From Halomonas stenophila (GTDB lineage Bacteria; Pseudomonadota; Gammaproteobacteria; Pseudomonadales; Halomonadaceae), in contig NZ_JACHXR010000003.1 of the NCBI RefSeq assembly GCF_014192275.1, forward strand, positions 21,553 to 85,552: DNA of 64,000 nucleotides, written 5' to 3'. Position 1 is the stretch's first letter, and each line of letters opens with the position of its first letter. The position numbers and the translations under genes are program-made. This document shows, one piece after another, positions 42,109 to 50,855 of the stretch. The notes below the pieces were generated by a model that was not told the origin of the DNA, did not search any database, and worked only from the letters and a program-made list of their open reading frames with translations.

Positions 42109-43320
42109 TCAGAAGTGGAACTGGGCGCTGGCCATCACGCGGCTGGCATCCACCTCCTCACCACTGACCTTCTCGAGGTCGACGTACTGGTACTCGGCGC
42201 CCACCGAGAGGCGATCATTGATGTCCCAGATCAGGTTGACATGGGAGAACTGCACGGTTTCCGCCAGGTCCTGGAAACCGGCCACCTCTTTCGGGAGATC
42301 CTGGTTGACCAGCGAGGTGCCGATGGAACTCGACCAGTCGGCGTTCCAGCGGTGATCGAGGGCGATACCATAGCTCTGCAGGTCGACGGTCTCCAGCGAG
42401 CCGCCGGCATCCAGGAAGGCATCCGGAGCCCGGAAGCGCGCCCCGATCGGCGGGACATAGTCGAGGTAGTTGCCGAGCCCGGTACCGGCCATCAGGTTAC
42501 CCTTGAGGGTGGTGCTGCCCCCCAGCGGCAGGGCGCCCTGGGCGGCGATGCCGTAGGCGGTCACCTCCTCGTCCACCCCACTGGTGGCCTCGTTGCTGGC
42601 GAACCGGCGCACCACCCCGGAGACGCCGAAGTTGCGCTTGTAGCGATAGCGCAGGGTCAGGTCCGGCAGCGGCGTCTCCGTGTCGAGGTCGCCGCCCACC
42701 GGCGACACCGAGAACTGGTCGGCGTTCTCCAGCGCCACGGCGAAGGTATTGGCCCCCGCTTGATGTGTGTAGCGCAGCTGCTCGGGACGCCCGGTGGCGT
42801 AACCGATCGGGCCACCCAGCTTGAGGATACGCGGCGTGCCCAGGAAATGCATGAAGTTGGTCCAGCTCTTGCCGGCCAGGAAGGGCCCGTACTCGCCGTA
42901 GGCGTGGCGCAGGTTGAACTTGTCGTCGGGGGCGAAATGGCCTTCCACATAGGTGCGCAGCATCTCGTCGCCGAAACGCGTCTGAGTGCGGAAGTTGAGC
43001 CGCGATTCCTGGGCCGTGAAGCGGGTCTTGCCGTCGGTCTCGTTGCCGGGATCCGCCGCCCTCAGCGGATCGGTGATCTCGCCCAGGTCGTAGTCGAAGT
43101 CATAGAGCATATCGAGCTTGACGTAGCCGCCGAAGGCGACGTCGGTGTTGGTGCCCGGGATGTTGAAAGTACTGCGGTGGTTCCAGGGCGCACCCACCCG
43201 GCTCGGCTCGCCGGTCACCACCGGCTGGCCCGCCTCGACCACGTCGAAGGCCAAGGAACTTTGGGCCGCAAGGATGCCTGCCGGCAGCAGGGCCAGCATC
43301 AGGGTTTTCTTGGCTTGCAT
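42109..43320 (-). CDS. DcaP-type outer-membrane porin
   Basis: 403 aa with a signal peptide (about residues 1-24, ending SLAF). The mature barrel begins with VAFGGYVKLDMLYDFDYD, a DcaP hallmark, and ends in ASAQFHF with the C-terminal Phe needed for barrel assembly. DcaP-like porins pass dicarboxylates and other negatively charged compounds. It follows the catabolic unit A after 138 bases on the same strand and may admit the substrate of the island. The region before it is AT-rich, but I do not call a promoter. Confidence 0.85.
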   Translation of the reverse strand: MQAKKTLMLALLPAGILAAQSSLAFDVVEAGQPVVTGEPSRVGAPWNHRSTFNIPGTNTDVAFGGYVKLDMLYDFDYDLGEITDPLRAADPGNETDGKTRFTAQESRLNFRTQTRFGDEMLRTYVEGHFAPDDKFNLRHAYGEYGPFLAGKSWTNFMHFLGTPRILKLGGPIGYATGRPEQLRYTHQAGANTFAVALENADQFSVSPVGGDLDTETPLPDLTLRYRYKRNFGVSGVVRRFASNEATSGVDEEVTAYGIAAQGALPLGGSTTLKGNLMAGTGLGNYLDYVPPIGARFRAPDAFLDAGGSLETVDLQSYGIALDHRWNADWSSSIGTSLVNQDLPKEVAGFQDLAETVQFSHVNLIWDINDRLSVGAEYQYVDLEKVSGEEVDASRVMASAQFHF

Positions 43321-43458
43321 GTGGATCTCTCTTGATTCGTTGTTATGAAACGGAAGAAAAAGGATTGTTTTTTTCGTTCAGGTTCTCTCGATGATCCCTG
43401 GCGTCTCCTCCCTCGGCAGTGGTATGAGACGCCACCGGCGAGCCGGTGACGGCGGGCA

Positions 43459-45093
43459 TCAGTAGAGGGTCTTCTGCGGCGGGCCGGCGAACTCGAGCGG
43501 GCCGACGCTTGCCATGTCGACCTCGACCAGCGCCGGGCCGGCACTACCCACGGCCTCGCCCAGCACGGCCTGGAAGTCATCGCCCCGGCCGACCTTCCAG
43601 CGCGGCAGGCCCAGGGCATCGGCCATGGCCTGGAAGTCCGGCGTGAGCAGGTCGTTGTAGTACTGGCGACCCTCGAAGTACTTGTCCTGGATGCCGCGCA
43701 TCACCCCGTAGCCACCGTCGTTCATCACCACCAGGGTCATGTCCAGGCCTTCCTGGGCCAGCGTCGCCAGCTCGCCGACCATCAGCATCAGGCCGCCGTC
43801 GCCGACCACGGTGACCACCTTGCGGCCCTGCGCGCCCACGGCGCAGCCGATGCCGGTGGCCAGGCCCTGGCCGATGGCGCCGGCGAGCGAATGGATGTTG
43901 GTCAGCGGGCGCTCGATGGGCAGCAGCCGGCTGCCCCAGGTGCTGCCGGAGACGGTGATGTCGCGCACGAAGATGCCGTCCGCGGGCAGCGACTCGCGCA
44001 CCGCGTCGCAGAGCCTGGCGTACTCGCCGACCTGGTCGCGCAGCGCCCGCTCGGCGGCCTGCACGGCCTCGGCGACCTCGCGGTCGACCTCGGCATCGGG
44101 CGTGCGCCGTCCCTCGAGGCGATCGGCCAGGCGCGACAGCACGTCGCCGCACTCGCCGCACAGGAAGGCATCGGCGGCGTAGTTGCGGTGGGCCGCCGCC
44201 GGGTCGACGTCGACCTGCACCAGCGGCCGCGGCAGGGCCACCGAGAAGGTGCGGGTCTCGTTGCTGCGCAGCCGCGAGCCGGCCGCCAGCATCAGGTCGC
44301 ACCGGGCGAACAGCGCCTCCACCGCCGGGGCGCTGTGGAAGGCCCGCAGGCTGCGCGGATGGCTGTCGGGCAGCACGCCGCGGGCATGGGTACTGGACAC
44401 CACCGGGATGCCGGCGTCGGCCAGGCGGCGCACGGCCTCGCCGGCCTCCAGGCAGCCGCCACCGATCCACAGCACCGGACGCCTGGCGGCCAGGAGGCGC
44501 TCGGCCAGGGCCTCGATCTCGGCCTCGCCGACGCGGGCCGGGGCCGCGGGGCTCGCCGGCGCCGTCTCGACCCACTCGACCTGGCTGGCCTGGATGTCGA
44601 TGGGGATCTCCAGGCTCACCGGGCCGCGGGGCAGGGTCATGGCCTCCTGGATGGCGCGGTGCAGCAGCGGCACCACCTGCTCGGGGGTGCAGGCGCGGTA
44701 GGCGCGCTTGGAGCAGGCCGTCAGGAAGCCCATCTGGTCGCGGGTCTCGTGGATGAAGCCGGCGTCGCGATCCAGGTAGGCCTTCTCGACCTGGCCGGTG
44801 ATGTGCAGCAGCGGCGTGCCGGCGTTGAGCGCCTCGAGCATGGCCCCCACGGCGTTACCGGCGCCGGCGCCGGTGCTGGTCAGGGCCACGCCGAGGCCGC
44901 CGACGCGGGTATGGCCGTCGGCCATGGTCACGGCGCCGGCCTCGCCGCGGGACGGCACGAAGCGCACCCGCTCGCGCCGGCCGATGGCGTCGGCGATCGG
45001 CAGGTTATGGATGGAGATCACGCCGTACACGGCCGAGACCGCGTAGGCTTCCAGGGTGCGGGCGACGGCGTCGCCCACGGTGATGGTCGTCAT
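43459..45093 (-). CDS. Thiamine-diphosphate-dependent decarboxylase/synthase-like enzyme
   Basis: 544 aa with the three-domain ThDP fold: pyrimidine-binding domain with catalytic Glu51 (PSRGEAGAVTMADGH), central domain (about 190-320) and PP domain with the ThDP/Mg motif VGDGGLMLMVGELATL up to VVMNDGGYG. It resembles acetolactate-synthase-like and benzoylformate-decarboxylase-like enzymes, but the substrate is not identifiable. Located 28 bases after an aldehyde dehydrogenase gene, so decarboxylation of a 2-oxo acid to an aldehyde that is then oxidised is a reasonable guess. No regulatory subunit gene is nearby, which argues against true acetolactate synthase. Confidence 0.8.
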   Translation of the reverse strand: MTTITVGDAVARTLEAYAVSAVYGVISIHNLPIADAIGRRERVRFVPSRGEAGAVTMADGHTRVGGLGVALTSTGAGAGNAVGAMLEALNAGTPLLHITGQVEKAYLDRDAGFIHETRDQMGFLTACSKRAYRACTPEQVVPLLHRAIQEAMTLPRGPVSLEIPIDIQASQVEWVETAPASPAAPARVGEAEIEALAERLLAARRPVLWIGGGCLEAGEAVRRLADAGIPVVSSTHARGVLPDSHPRSLRAFHSAPAVEALFARCDLMLAAGSRLRSNETRTFSVALPRPLVQVDVDPAAAHRNYAADAFLCGECGDVLSRLADRLEGRRTPDAEVDREVAEAVQAAERALRDQVGEYARLCDAVRESLPADGIFVRDITVSGSTWGSRLLPIERPLTNIHSLAGAIGQGLATGIGCAVGAQGRKVVTVVGDGGLMLMVGELATLAQEGLDMTLVVMNDGGYGVMRGIQDKYFEGRQYYNDLLTPDFQAMADALGLPRWKVGRGDDFQAVLGEAVGSAGPALVEVDMASVGPLEFAGPPQKTLY

Positions 45094-45121
45094 GATGCTT
45101 TTCCTCGGTGACCGTGGGCGT

Positions 45122-46597
45122 TCAGTCGCACCAGTTCATGGGGTTCGCGTCGAGGCCCAGGTACAGGCTCTTCTGCTGCATGTAGGCCTGGATGCCCTGG
45201 CGGCCCTTCTCGCGGCCCAGGCCGCTCTCCTTGTAGCCGCCGAAGGGCGTCGAGATGGAGAACTTCTTGTAGGTGTTGATCCACACCGTGCCGGCCTCGA
45301 GCTTGCCGGCCAGGCGCAGGGCGCGGCGGTAGTCGGCGCTCCAGATGCCGGCCGCCAGGCCGTAGACGTTGTCGTTGGCGAGTCCCACCAGCTCGTCCTC
45401 GTCCTCGAAGGGCAGCGCCACCAGCACCGGGCCGAAGATCTCCTCCTGGCAGACCGCGCTGGCGTGGGGCAGCCCCTCGATGATCGTCGGCGGGTAGAAG
45501 CTGCCCGCGGCCAGCTCGCCCTGGGTGGGGATCTCGCCGCCGGCACGGACGCGGCCGCCTTCCTCCCGGGCCCGCTCGACGTAGGCCGCCACGCCGTCGC
45601 GGTGCCCTTCGTTGATCAGCGGGCCCAGATGGACGCCGGGGGTCTCGGGATGGCCGACGCGCAGCTCGCGGGCGATGGCCTCGAGCCGCGCCATGACCTC
45701 CTCGTAGCGGCTACGGTGGATGAACAGCCGCGAGCCGGCGATGCAGGCCTGGCCGGCAGAGCTGAAGATGCCGTAGGCCACGCCCTTGATCGCCTGCTCC
45801 AGGTCGGCGTCCTCGCAGATGATGGTCGGCGACTTGCCGCCCAGCTCCAGGGAGGTGCCGATCAGCTTGTCGGCGGCCACGTGGGCCAGGTGGCGGCCGG
45901 TGTTGGTGCCGCCGGTGAAGGAGATCTTGCGCACCCTGGGATGACGCACGATGGCCTCGCCGATCACGCTGCCGCGGCCCGGCAGCACGCTGAGCAGGCC
46001 CTTGGGCAGCCCGGCCGCCTCGAACAGCTCGGCGAGCTTGAGCGCCATCAGCGGGGTGGCCTCGGCGGGCTTGAGCACCACGGCATTGCCGCCGGCCAGC
46101 GCCGGGGCGACCTTCTGCATCTCGCTGGCGATCGGCGAGTTCCAGGGCGTGATGGCGGCGATCACCCCGAGCGGCTCGTACTGGCTCAGGGTCATGAAGT
46201 CGGCGTTGCGCTGGGTGGGCAGCTCGCCCTCCAGGGTCTCGCAGGCCGCCGCGAAGTAGCGGGCGGTACCGGCGGCGCTGGCCACCAGGCCACGGGCCTC
46301 GGCCAGCGGCTTGCCGTTGTCGCGGGTCTGCAGGGCGGCGAGCTCCTCGCTGCGCGACCTGATCAGCTCGCTGACGCGATAGAGCACCTCGGCCCGCTCG
46401 TGGGGCATACGGTCCCGCCAGGCGGGGGCGCGCCAGGCCGCGTCGGCGGCCTCGACCGCCGCTTCGACGTCCTCGAGGCCCGCGGCGTTGAGCTCGGCGT
46501 TGATCGAGCCGTCGGCGGGGAAGCGCGACACCATGGGGTCGCCGCGGCCCTCGCGCCATTCACCGGCGATGAAGATCTTCAGGGTCATCTCGGACAC
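45122..46597 (-). CDS. Aldehyde dehydrogenase (NAD(P)+-dependent)
   Basis: 491 aa, full-length ALDH superfamily. Catalytic residues visible: Asn153 (ITPWNSP), Lys176 (KPAEATP), Glu251 (LELGGKSP) and Cys285 (AGQACIAGSR). The C-terminal FGGYKESGLGREKGRQG motif is typical. In a ring-cleavage operon it could oxidise a semialdehyde such as 2-hydroxymuconic semialdehyde, or the aldehyde product of the neighbouring ThDP enzyme. It lies 6 bases after the aspartate-dehydrogenase-like gene, clearly the same operon. Confidence 0.85.
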   Translation of the reverse strand: MSEMTLKIFIAGEWREGRGDPMVSRFPADGSINAELNAAGLEDVEAAVEAADAAWRAPAWRDRMPHERAEVLYRVSELIRSRSEELAALQTRDNGKPLAEARGLVASAAGTARYFAAACETLEGELPTQRNADFMTLSQYEPLGVIAAITPWNSPIASEMQKVAPALAGGNAVVLKPAEATPLMALKLAELFEAAGLPKGLLSVLPGRGSVIGEAIVRHPRVRKISFTGGTNTGRHLAHVAADKLIGTSLELGGKSPTIICEDADLEQAIKGVAYGIFSSAGQACIAGSRLFIHRSRYEEVMARLEAIARELRVGHPETPGVHLGPLINEGHRDGVAAYVERAREEGGRVRAGGEIPTQGELAAGSFYPPTIIEGLPHASAVCQEEIFGPVLVALPFEDEDELVGLANDNVYGLAAGIWSADYRRALRLAGKLEAGTVWINTYKKFSISTPFGGYKESGLGREKGRQGIQAYMQQKSLYLGLDANPMNWCD

Positions 46598-46603
46598 CTC
46601 CGC

Positions 46604-47398
46604 TTAGAACGAGACCGGCTCGAGCGCCTGGCGGCAGGCGCGCACCACCGAGAGGGCGGCGAGGGTCGAGGTCTTGGGATTGCTTTCCAGGGGATGGCCG
46701 TTGAGTTCGATGGTGAACTCGCCGAAGCGTCCCTTGGCATGGATACGATGGGTATTGCGGCGGGTGGCCGGATCGACGATCAGCTGGACCCGGGTGTCGC
46801 GCATGCCCACGCCGGCCAGGGCGATGGTGGCGGCGACGTTGGAGTTGGCCGGGAACAGCCGTGCGGCTTCGCCGGCGTCGCCCTCGAAGAACACCGTCTT
46901 CTCGCTGACGGCGTCCAGGTCGATGAGCTGCGCGGCGTGGCTGCCCTTCCAGCTGCGCGGCGCCTTGCAGGCCTCGTAGGTGACCTCATCGAGGCCCCCC
47001 TCCCGGGCCGCCGCCAGGCCGTCCATGCCGGCCACGGCGCCGGACAGCAGCTGCATGCGCCCGCCGCCCTCGCGGGCCGCGGTGGCGAGCCGATCGAAGA
47101 GCGCCTCGTCGGCCAGGGCGCCGGTGGCCACCACGGCCAGGGTCAGGCCGCGGCGCAGCACCGCTTCGCCGTGCTCGGCGAGGCCCGGCTGGCCGGCACA
47201 CTCCACCACCAGGTCGGGACGCTCGGCGCACGCCTCGATGGCGGTCAGCACCTCGGCGCGGCCGGCCAGGCGGTCGCGGGTCGCCGCGGCATGGGCCTCC
47301 GGCACCATCACCCAGGCCAGTTCCATGCCCAGGGGGAGCAGGCGGTGCACCTCGCTGCCCATGGCGCCGTAGCCGATCATCATCAGTCGTTGGGTCAT
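46604..47398 (-). CDS. Aspartate-dehydrogenase-like NAD(P) oxidoreductase
   Basis: 264 aa, two domains: N-terminal Rossmann fold with GYGAMGSEVHRLLP (residues 9-22) and C-terminal DUF108-type domain with FPANSNVAATIALAGVGM and STLAALSVVRA. These match the COG1712 aspartate dehydrogenase family. True enzymes convert aspartate to iminoaspartate for NAD synthesis, but here the gene is in a catabolic operon, without nadA/nadC, so another amino- or imino-acid substrate is likely. GGAGATTTCCCCG precedes the ATG at 47398. Confidence 0.75.
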   Translation of the reverse strand: MTQRLMMIGYGAMGSEVHRLLPLGMELAWVMVPEAHAAATRDRLAGRAEVLTAIEACAERPDLVVECAGQPGLAEHGEAVLRRGLTLAVVATGALADEALFDRLATAAREGGGRMQLLSGAVAGMDGLAAAREGGLDEVTYEACKAPRSWKGSHAAQLIDLDAVSEKTVFFEGDAGEAARLFPANSNVAATIALAGVGMRDTRVQLIVDPATRRNTHRIHAKGRFGEFTIELNGHPLESNPKTSTLAALSVVRACRQALEPVSF

Positions 47399-47417
47399 CG
47401 GGGAAATCTCCGTTGCC

Positions 47418-48212
47418 TTAGAGGTGGCGGTTGAAGCCACCGGAGACATCCAGGGCGGCGCCGGTGGTGAAGGAGGCCATCGGGGAGGCCAGGAAGACCA
47501 GGGCACGCGCCGGCTCCTCGGGGCGACCCAGGCGGCCCATGGGGATGCCGCGCTTGGCGGCGATGGCGCCGATCCACTGCTCCCAGCTCTGGGAGGGGTC
47601 GTCGCGCTGCTCGAAGCGGCGGCGCCACTGGCCGGACTCGACCATGCCCAGCAGGATGGAGTTGACGCGGATGCCGTCGCCGATCAGCTCGTGGGACAGC
47701 GAGTGGGTCATGTTGAGCAGGGCGGCGCGGGCCGCCGAGGTGGCGATCATGTGCGGCTCGGGCTGCAGCGCCAGCAGCGAGTTGACGCAGGTCAGCGAGC
47801 CGATGTCGGAGGCCGCCAGCTGGTCGCGGAAGGCACTCAAGGGATTGATGACGCCGAACAGCTTGAGGTTGGCCTCGGACAGCCAGGCCTCCCGCGGGGT
47901 ATCGTCGAAGTGGGCCACGTAGCCCTGGCCGGCGTTGGCGATCAGCATGTCGGCGCCGCCGAAGCGGTCGCGCACGGCCGCGGCGAAGGCCGCACAGGAG
48001 GCCTCGTCGAGCACGTCGCAGGTCTCGGCCAGCAGCTCGGCGGCGGGGAATTCCTCTTCGAGCCCGGCGCGGGCCGCCTCGAGGCGCTCGGGGTTGCGGC
48101 CGCACAGCGCCACCCGGGCGCCGTGGGTGAGCAGCAGGCGCACGGTCTCGAGGCCGATCCCGGAGGAGCCGCCGGTGACCACCGCGACCCGGTCTTCGAT
48201 CAGAAAGCTCAT
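47418..48212 (-). CDS. SDR family protein with altered catalytic motif
   Basis: 264 aa with an intact nucleotide loop (VVTGGSSGIGLE, residues 11-22) and NAG (IANAGQG). Ser145 is present but the YxxxK pair is replaced: aligning on the following AALLN, position 158 is Thr and 162 is Arg (ATSAARAALLN). So it is either a divergent reductase with different acid/base chemistry or a non-catalytic member. It lies 19 bases upstream of the aspartate-dehydrogenase-like gene and its start overlaps the hydrolase stop. Confidence 0.78.
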   Translation of the reverse strand: MSFLIEDRVAVVTGGSSGIGLETVRLLLTHGARVALCGRNPERLEAARAGLEEEFPAAELLAETCDVLDEASCAAFAAAVRDRFGGADMLIANAGQGYVAHFDDTPREAWLSEANLKLFGVINPLSAFRDQLAASDIGSLTCVNSLLALQPEPHMIATSAARAALLNMTHSLSHELIGDGIRVNSILLGMVESGQWRRRFEQRDDPSQSWEQWIGAIAAKRGIPMGRLGRPEEPARALVFLASPMASFTTGAALDVSGGFNRHL

Positions 48213-49072
48213 GGTGTCGTCCTCTTTCGGGTTCGCGTGGATGGCGTCAGCAGCGGCTCGGCGAAGGCCGCGACGGCCGCGGCGAAGGCCTCGGGCGCAT
48301 CGATGTAGCTGGCATGGCCCGCGCGGGCAATGCCGCGATAGGGCAGTCCCAGCCGCCCGGCCAGGGCCCGGGAGGCCTCGGGCGGGGTGATGGCGTCCGC
48401 GTCGCCGCACAGCACCGTGGCCGGCACCGGCAGGCCCGCGGGCGCATAGGCCTCCAGGGCGTCGTGGGCCAGCATCCAGCTGGCTTGGGCGAAGCCCTCG
48501 ACGTGCAGGCGCCGCATGCCCTCGCGGACCCGGGCGACGTCGCCTGGGTCGGCGTCGTCGCGCAGCAGGCGCGGGGCGCGGGCCGCGGCATAGGCCTCGT
48601 GGCCCTGCTCGGCGAGCCGCGTCCAGCGACTGCGATAGACCTCGTCGCGCTTGGCCTCGTCGGCGTCGCGGTAGCCCAGCGCGGGGTCGGCCAGGATCAC
48701 CCCGGTCAGCTGCTCGGGCCGGCGGGCCGCATAGGCACTGGCCATCATCGCCCCCAGCGAGTGGCCGACCAGCACGCAGCGCTCGATGCCCAGGGCGTCG
48801 AGCCAGGCGTCCAGGCGCGCGGCATAGTCGGCGGCCGTGGGCTCGGCCGCGGCCAGCGGCTGACTGTCGCCGTAGCCCGGGGCGTCCCAGGCCAGCAGGC
48901 GATAGCCGGCCAGGTGCAGGGCCAGCGGTGCCCAGGAAGCCGCCCCGGAGCTGATGCCGTGCAGCAGCACGATGGCGGGGCCCGCGCCGCTTTCGTGGTA
49001 GGCCTGGGGGCCGGCATCGAGCCTCAGTTGCCTGGGTGTCATTGTCCGGGGTGTCATGGCCTCACCACTCAT
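48209..49072 (-). CDS. Alpha/beta hydrolase, ring-cleavage-product hydrolase-like
   Basis: 287 aa. Oxyanion motif LLHGISSGAASW, nucleophile elbow VGHSLGAMMA (Ser near residue 109), acid in CGDADAITPPEA and His in RAGHASYIDAPEAF give a full catalytic triad. The pattern resembles enol-lactonases and meta-cleavage product hydrolases (BphD/DmpD group). The ATG at 49072 overlaps the cupin stop (ATGA); later ATGs at 49057 and 49042 remain possible. Position in the operon after an extradiol dioxygenase supports action on a cleavage product. Confidence 0.78.
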   Translation of the reverse strand: MSGEAMTPRTMTPRQLRLDAGPQAYHESGAGPAIVLLHGISSGAASWAPLALHLAGYRLLAWDAPGYGDSQPLAAAEPTAADYAARLDAWLDALGIERCVLVGHSLGAMMASAYAARRPEQLTGVILADPALGYRDADEAKRDEVYRSRWTRLAEQGHEAYAAARAPRLLRDDADPGDVARVREGMRRLHVEGFAQASWMLAHDALEAYAPAGLPVPATVLCGDADAITPPEASRALAGRLGLPYRGIARAGHASYIDAPEAFAAAVAAFAEPLLTPSTRTRKRTTP

Positions 49073-49593
49073 CCGTTGCGCTTGACCCTGGACAGCGGGT
49101 GATCGTCCGGGTAGGTGGGAATCTGCGGCTTGGGCGTGCCCAGCATCACGCACATCAGGGCCTCTTCCTCGCTCTCGTTGAGCAGGCCGCGATAGACGCC
49201 CGGCGGGATGGAGACCACGTCGCGTTCCTCGAGCACCGTCTCGGTGTAGTGGTCGCCGTCCTTGAGGAACAGACGGATCGACCCCTTGAGGACGAAGAAG
49301 ACTTCCTCGACGTCATCATGGACGTGCAGCGGGCCCTCGCACTTGGACGGCAGCACCATGGTCGAGAAGGTGAAGTGCTCGGCCGGGATGGTGTTGGTGT
49401 CGTTGGCCACGCCGGTGGCGCCGGTGCCGATGTAGCGCATCTGGGCGCGACGGTACTTGGGGTCGTAGTCGGCCTGGAACTTCAGGGCGTTCCAGTCATA
49501 CTTGCGGCCCTTGAAGCGGGCGATGCGCGACTCGATCCAGTCCTCGAAGGACAGGTCGTCGGGCTTCTTCCAGGTAGCGAACGGTTCGGACAT
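49069..49593 (-). CDS. Cupin-domain protein
   Basis: 174 aa, single cupin barrel. Motif 1 is visible as GPLHVHDDVEEVFFVLKGSIRLFL (residues about 88-111) with two His and one Glu as metal ligands, and motif 2 as DVVSIPPGVYRGLLNES, where the usual final His is replaced by Tyr. The N-terminal 60 residues are charged and specific. It may be a small dioxygenase or isomerase; I do not assign a reaction. It lies between the VOC dioxygenase and the hydrolase genes. Confidence 0.75.
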   Translation of the reverse strand: MSEPFATWKKPDDLSFEDWIESRIARFKGRKYDWNALKFQADYDPKYRRAQMRYIGTGATGVANDTNTIPAEHFTFSTMVLPSKCEGPLHVHDDVEEVFFVLKGSIRLFLKDGDHYTETVLEERDVVSIPPGVYRGLLNESEEEALMCVMLGTPKPQIPTYPDDHPLSRVKRNG

Positions 49594-49759
49594 GGTGTCT
49601 CTCCTCGGGATCACGCTTGGCTGTCGGATGTGGGGAGGCCTCGTTGCGCGGTGCGCACGGCCGGGGCCGGATTCGGGACAAAGGCTCCCCTGGCCGGCGC
49701 CCCTCGAGGCGTCGGCATGGTGGTCCAGGTCTTGCGTATCGGGCCCCGTGGGGCGCGGA

Positions 49760-50689
49760 TCAGGCGTCGGCCTTCTTCTGGCGTCGCGTCTCGGCGTCAA
49801 TGCCGCCCTCGATGGCCCACTCGGTGAACGACTCCAGGGAGTGCTGCATCTCGCGCGGCTCCCAGGCCTCGGTCAGGTAGTCCTCGTTGGTGTAGTACTC
49901 GAAGGCGCCGCCCAGGGGGCTATTGACGTACCAGAAGTAGGCCGAGGAGATCGGGTGGCGCCCCGGCCCGATGAAGGTGCTCCACTGGCGACGGTTCATG
50001 GCCAGGCCGCCACCGATCACCTCGTGGATGTCGCGCACCGTGAAGGCCACGTGGTTGAGGCCCGCGCCGCGGTGCGGCAGCTTGAGCAGGAAGAGGTTGT
50101 GGTGGCCGCCGCGCGACTGCATGCGCAGGAAGACGGCCCGATCGATGTAGCGATCGGAAACCGAGAAGCCCAGCAGCTCGCGATAGAAGCGTTCGCTGGC
50201 CTCGAGATCGTCGACGAAGAACACCGCGTGACCGATGCTCGCCGGGGTGGCCCGCTCGTAGACGGGGCTCGGCCGGTCGACCCGCCGCATGTCGCCCCAC
50301 TGGTTGATCGGCGTGACCTCCAGCTCGACGTCCTTGAGCCGGGAGGGCCGGATGCACACGGTCAGGCCGTTGGGGTCGCGGCACTCCAGGCGATCGCCGT
50401 GGTCGACGAAGCCGGGCTGGTCACGCAGGCGTTCGCGCAGCGGTTCCAGGGCCTCGGCGTCCGCCACGCCCCAGGTCATGCGGCGCAGGGTCGAGCCCTC
50501 CTCGAAGGCGGGGGGCAGCGCCGGGTCGTCGACGGGGCGCACCACCAGGCGAGCCCCGTTGAGCGTCTCGAAGGACGCGGCCCCGTCCTCGCCGTCGACC
50601 GGCGCCAGGCCGAAGTCCTCGACGAATTGCTTGCCGGCCTCGACGTCCTCGGCGCCGAACTCCAATGCTTCGATACCCACGATACTCAT
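49760..50689 (-). CDS. VOC-family extradiol dioxygenase
   Basis: 309 aa made of two VOC modules (about 1-115 and 150-280), the size of type I extradiol dioxygenases such as biphenyl-2,3-diol or catechol 2,3-dioxygenase. The expected iron ligands are His154 (IGHAVFFV), His213 (LNHVAFTV) and Glu264 (GAFEYYT), so it is likely an active Fe(II) meta-cleavage enzyme. It is the first catabolic gene after iclR; the 166-base gap between them contains a strong hairpin. Confidence 0.82.
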   Translation of the reverse strand: MSIVGIEALEFGAEDVEAGKQFVEDFGLAPVDGEDGAASFETLNGARLVVRPVDDPALPPAFEEGSTLRRMTWGVADAEALEPLRERLRDQPGFVDHGDRLECRDPNGLTVCIRPSRLKDVELEVTPINQWGDMRRVDRPSPVYERATPASIGHAVFFVDDLEASERFYRELLGFSVSDRYIDRAVFLRMQSRGGHHNLFLLKLPHRGAGLNHVAFTVRDIHEVIGGGLAMNRRQWSTFIGPGRHPISSAYFWYVNSPLGGAFEYYTNEDYLTEAWEPREMQHSLESFTEWAIEGGIDAETRRQKKADA

Positions 50690-50757
50690 GTCGATCTCCT
50701 GCTGAATGTGACCTCGACCGTCGCTTTCGGGACGTCACGGACACAAGGGGTCCCCGC

Positions 50758-50779
50758 TCGCGAGGCGAAGGCCTCGCGA
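50758..50779 (-). other. Hairpin between iclR-type gene and the extradiol dioxygenase gene
   Basis: TCGCGAGGC and GCCTCGCGA form a perfect 9-bp stem around a four-base loop, 69 bases before the dioxygenase start. No T-run follows on either strand. It could lower readthrough, or protect the 5' end of a processed catabolic mRNA. Confidence 0.5.
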
Positions 50780-50855
50780 CAGTCGTCTGGTTGCCGTGTC
50801 GGCTCGAGCCGGGCGCAGGCTGGTCGAACGCCCGGCGGAATGGATCAGGGCATGT

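Noticed and set aside
41857..43335. Long plus-strand open frame from the glnB repeats across the porin gene
   Set aside because: It runs antisense to a clear porin gene with signal peptide and C-terminal Phe; its His/Gln/Gly-rich translation is typical of a shadow frame.
43433..43448. Hairpin between catabolic unit A and the porin as a terminator
   Set aside because: CACCGG/CCGGTG is short and has no T-run, so it does not show whether the porin is a separate unit.
43459..45093. Naming the ThDP enzyme acetolactate synthase (ilvB)
   Set aside because: No small regulatory subunit gene, no ilv context, and placement in a catabolic operon.
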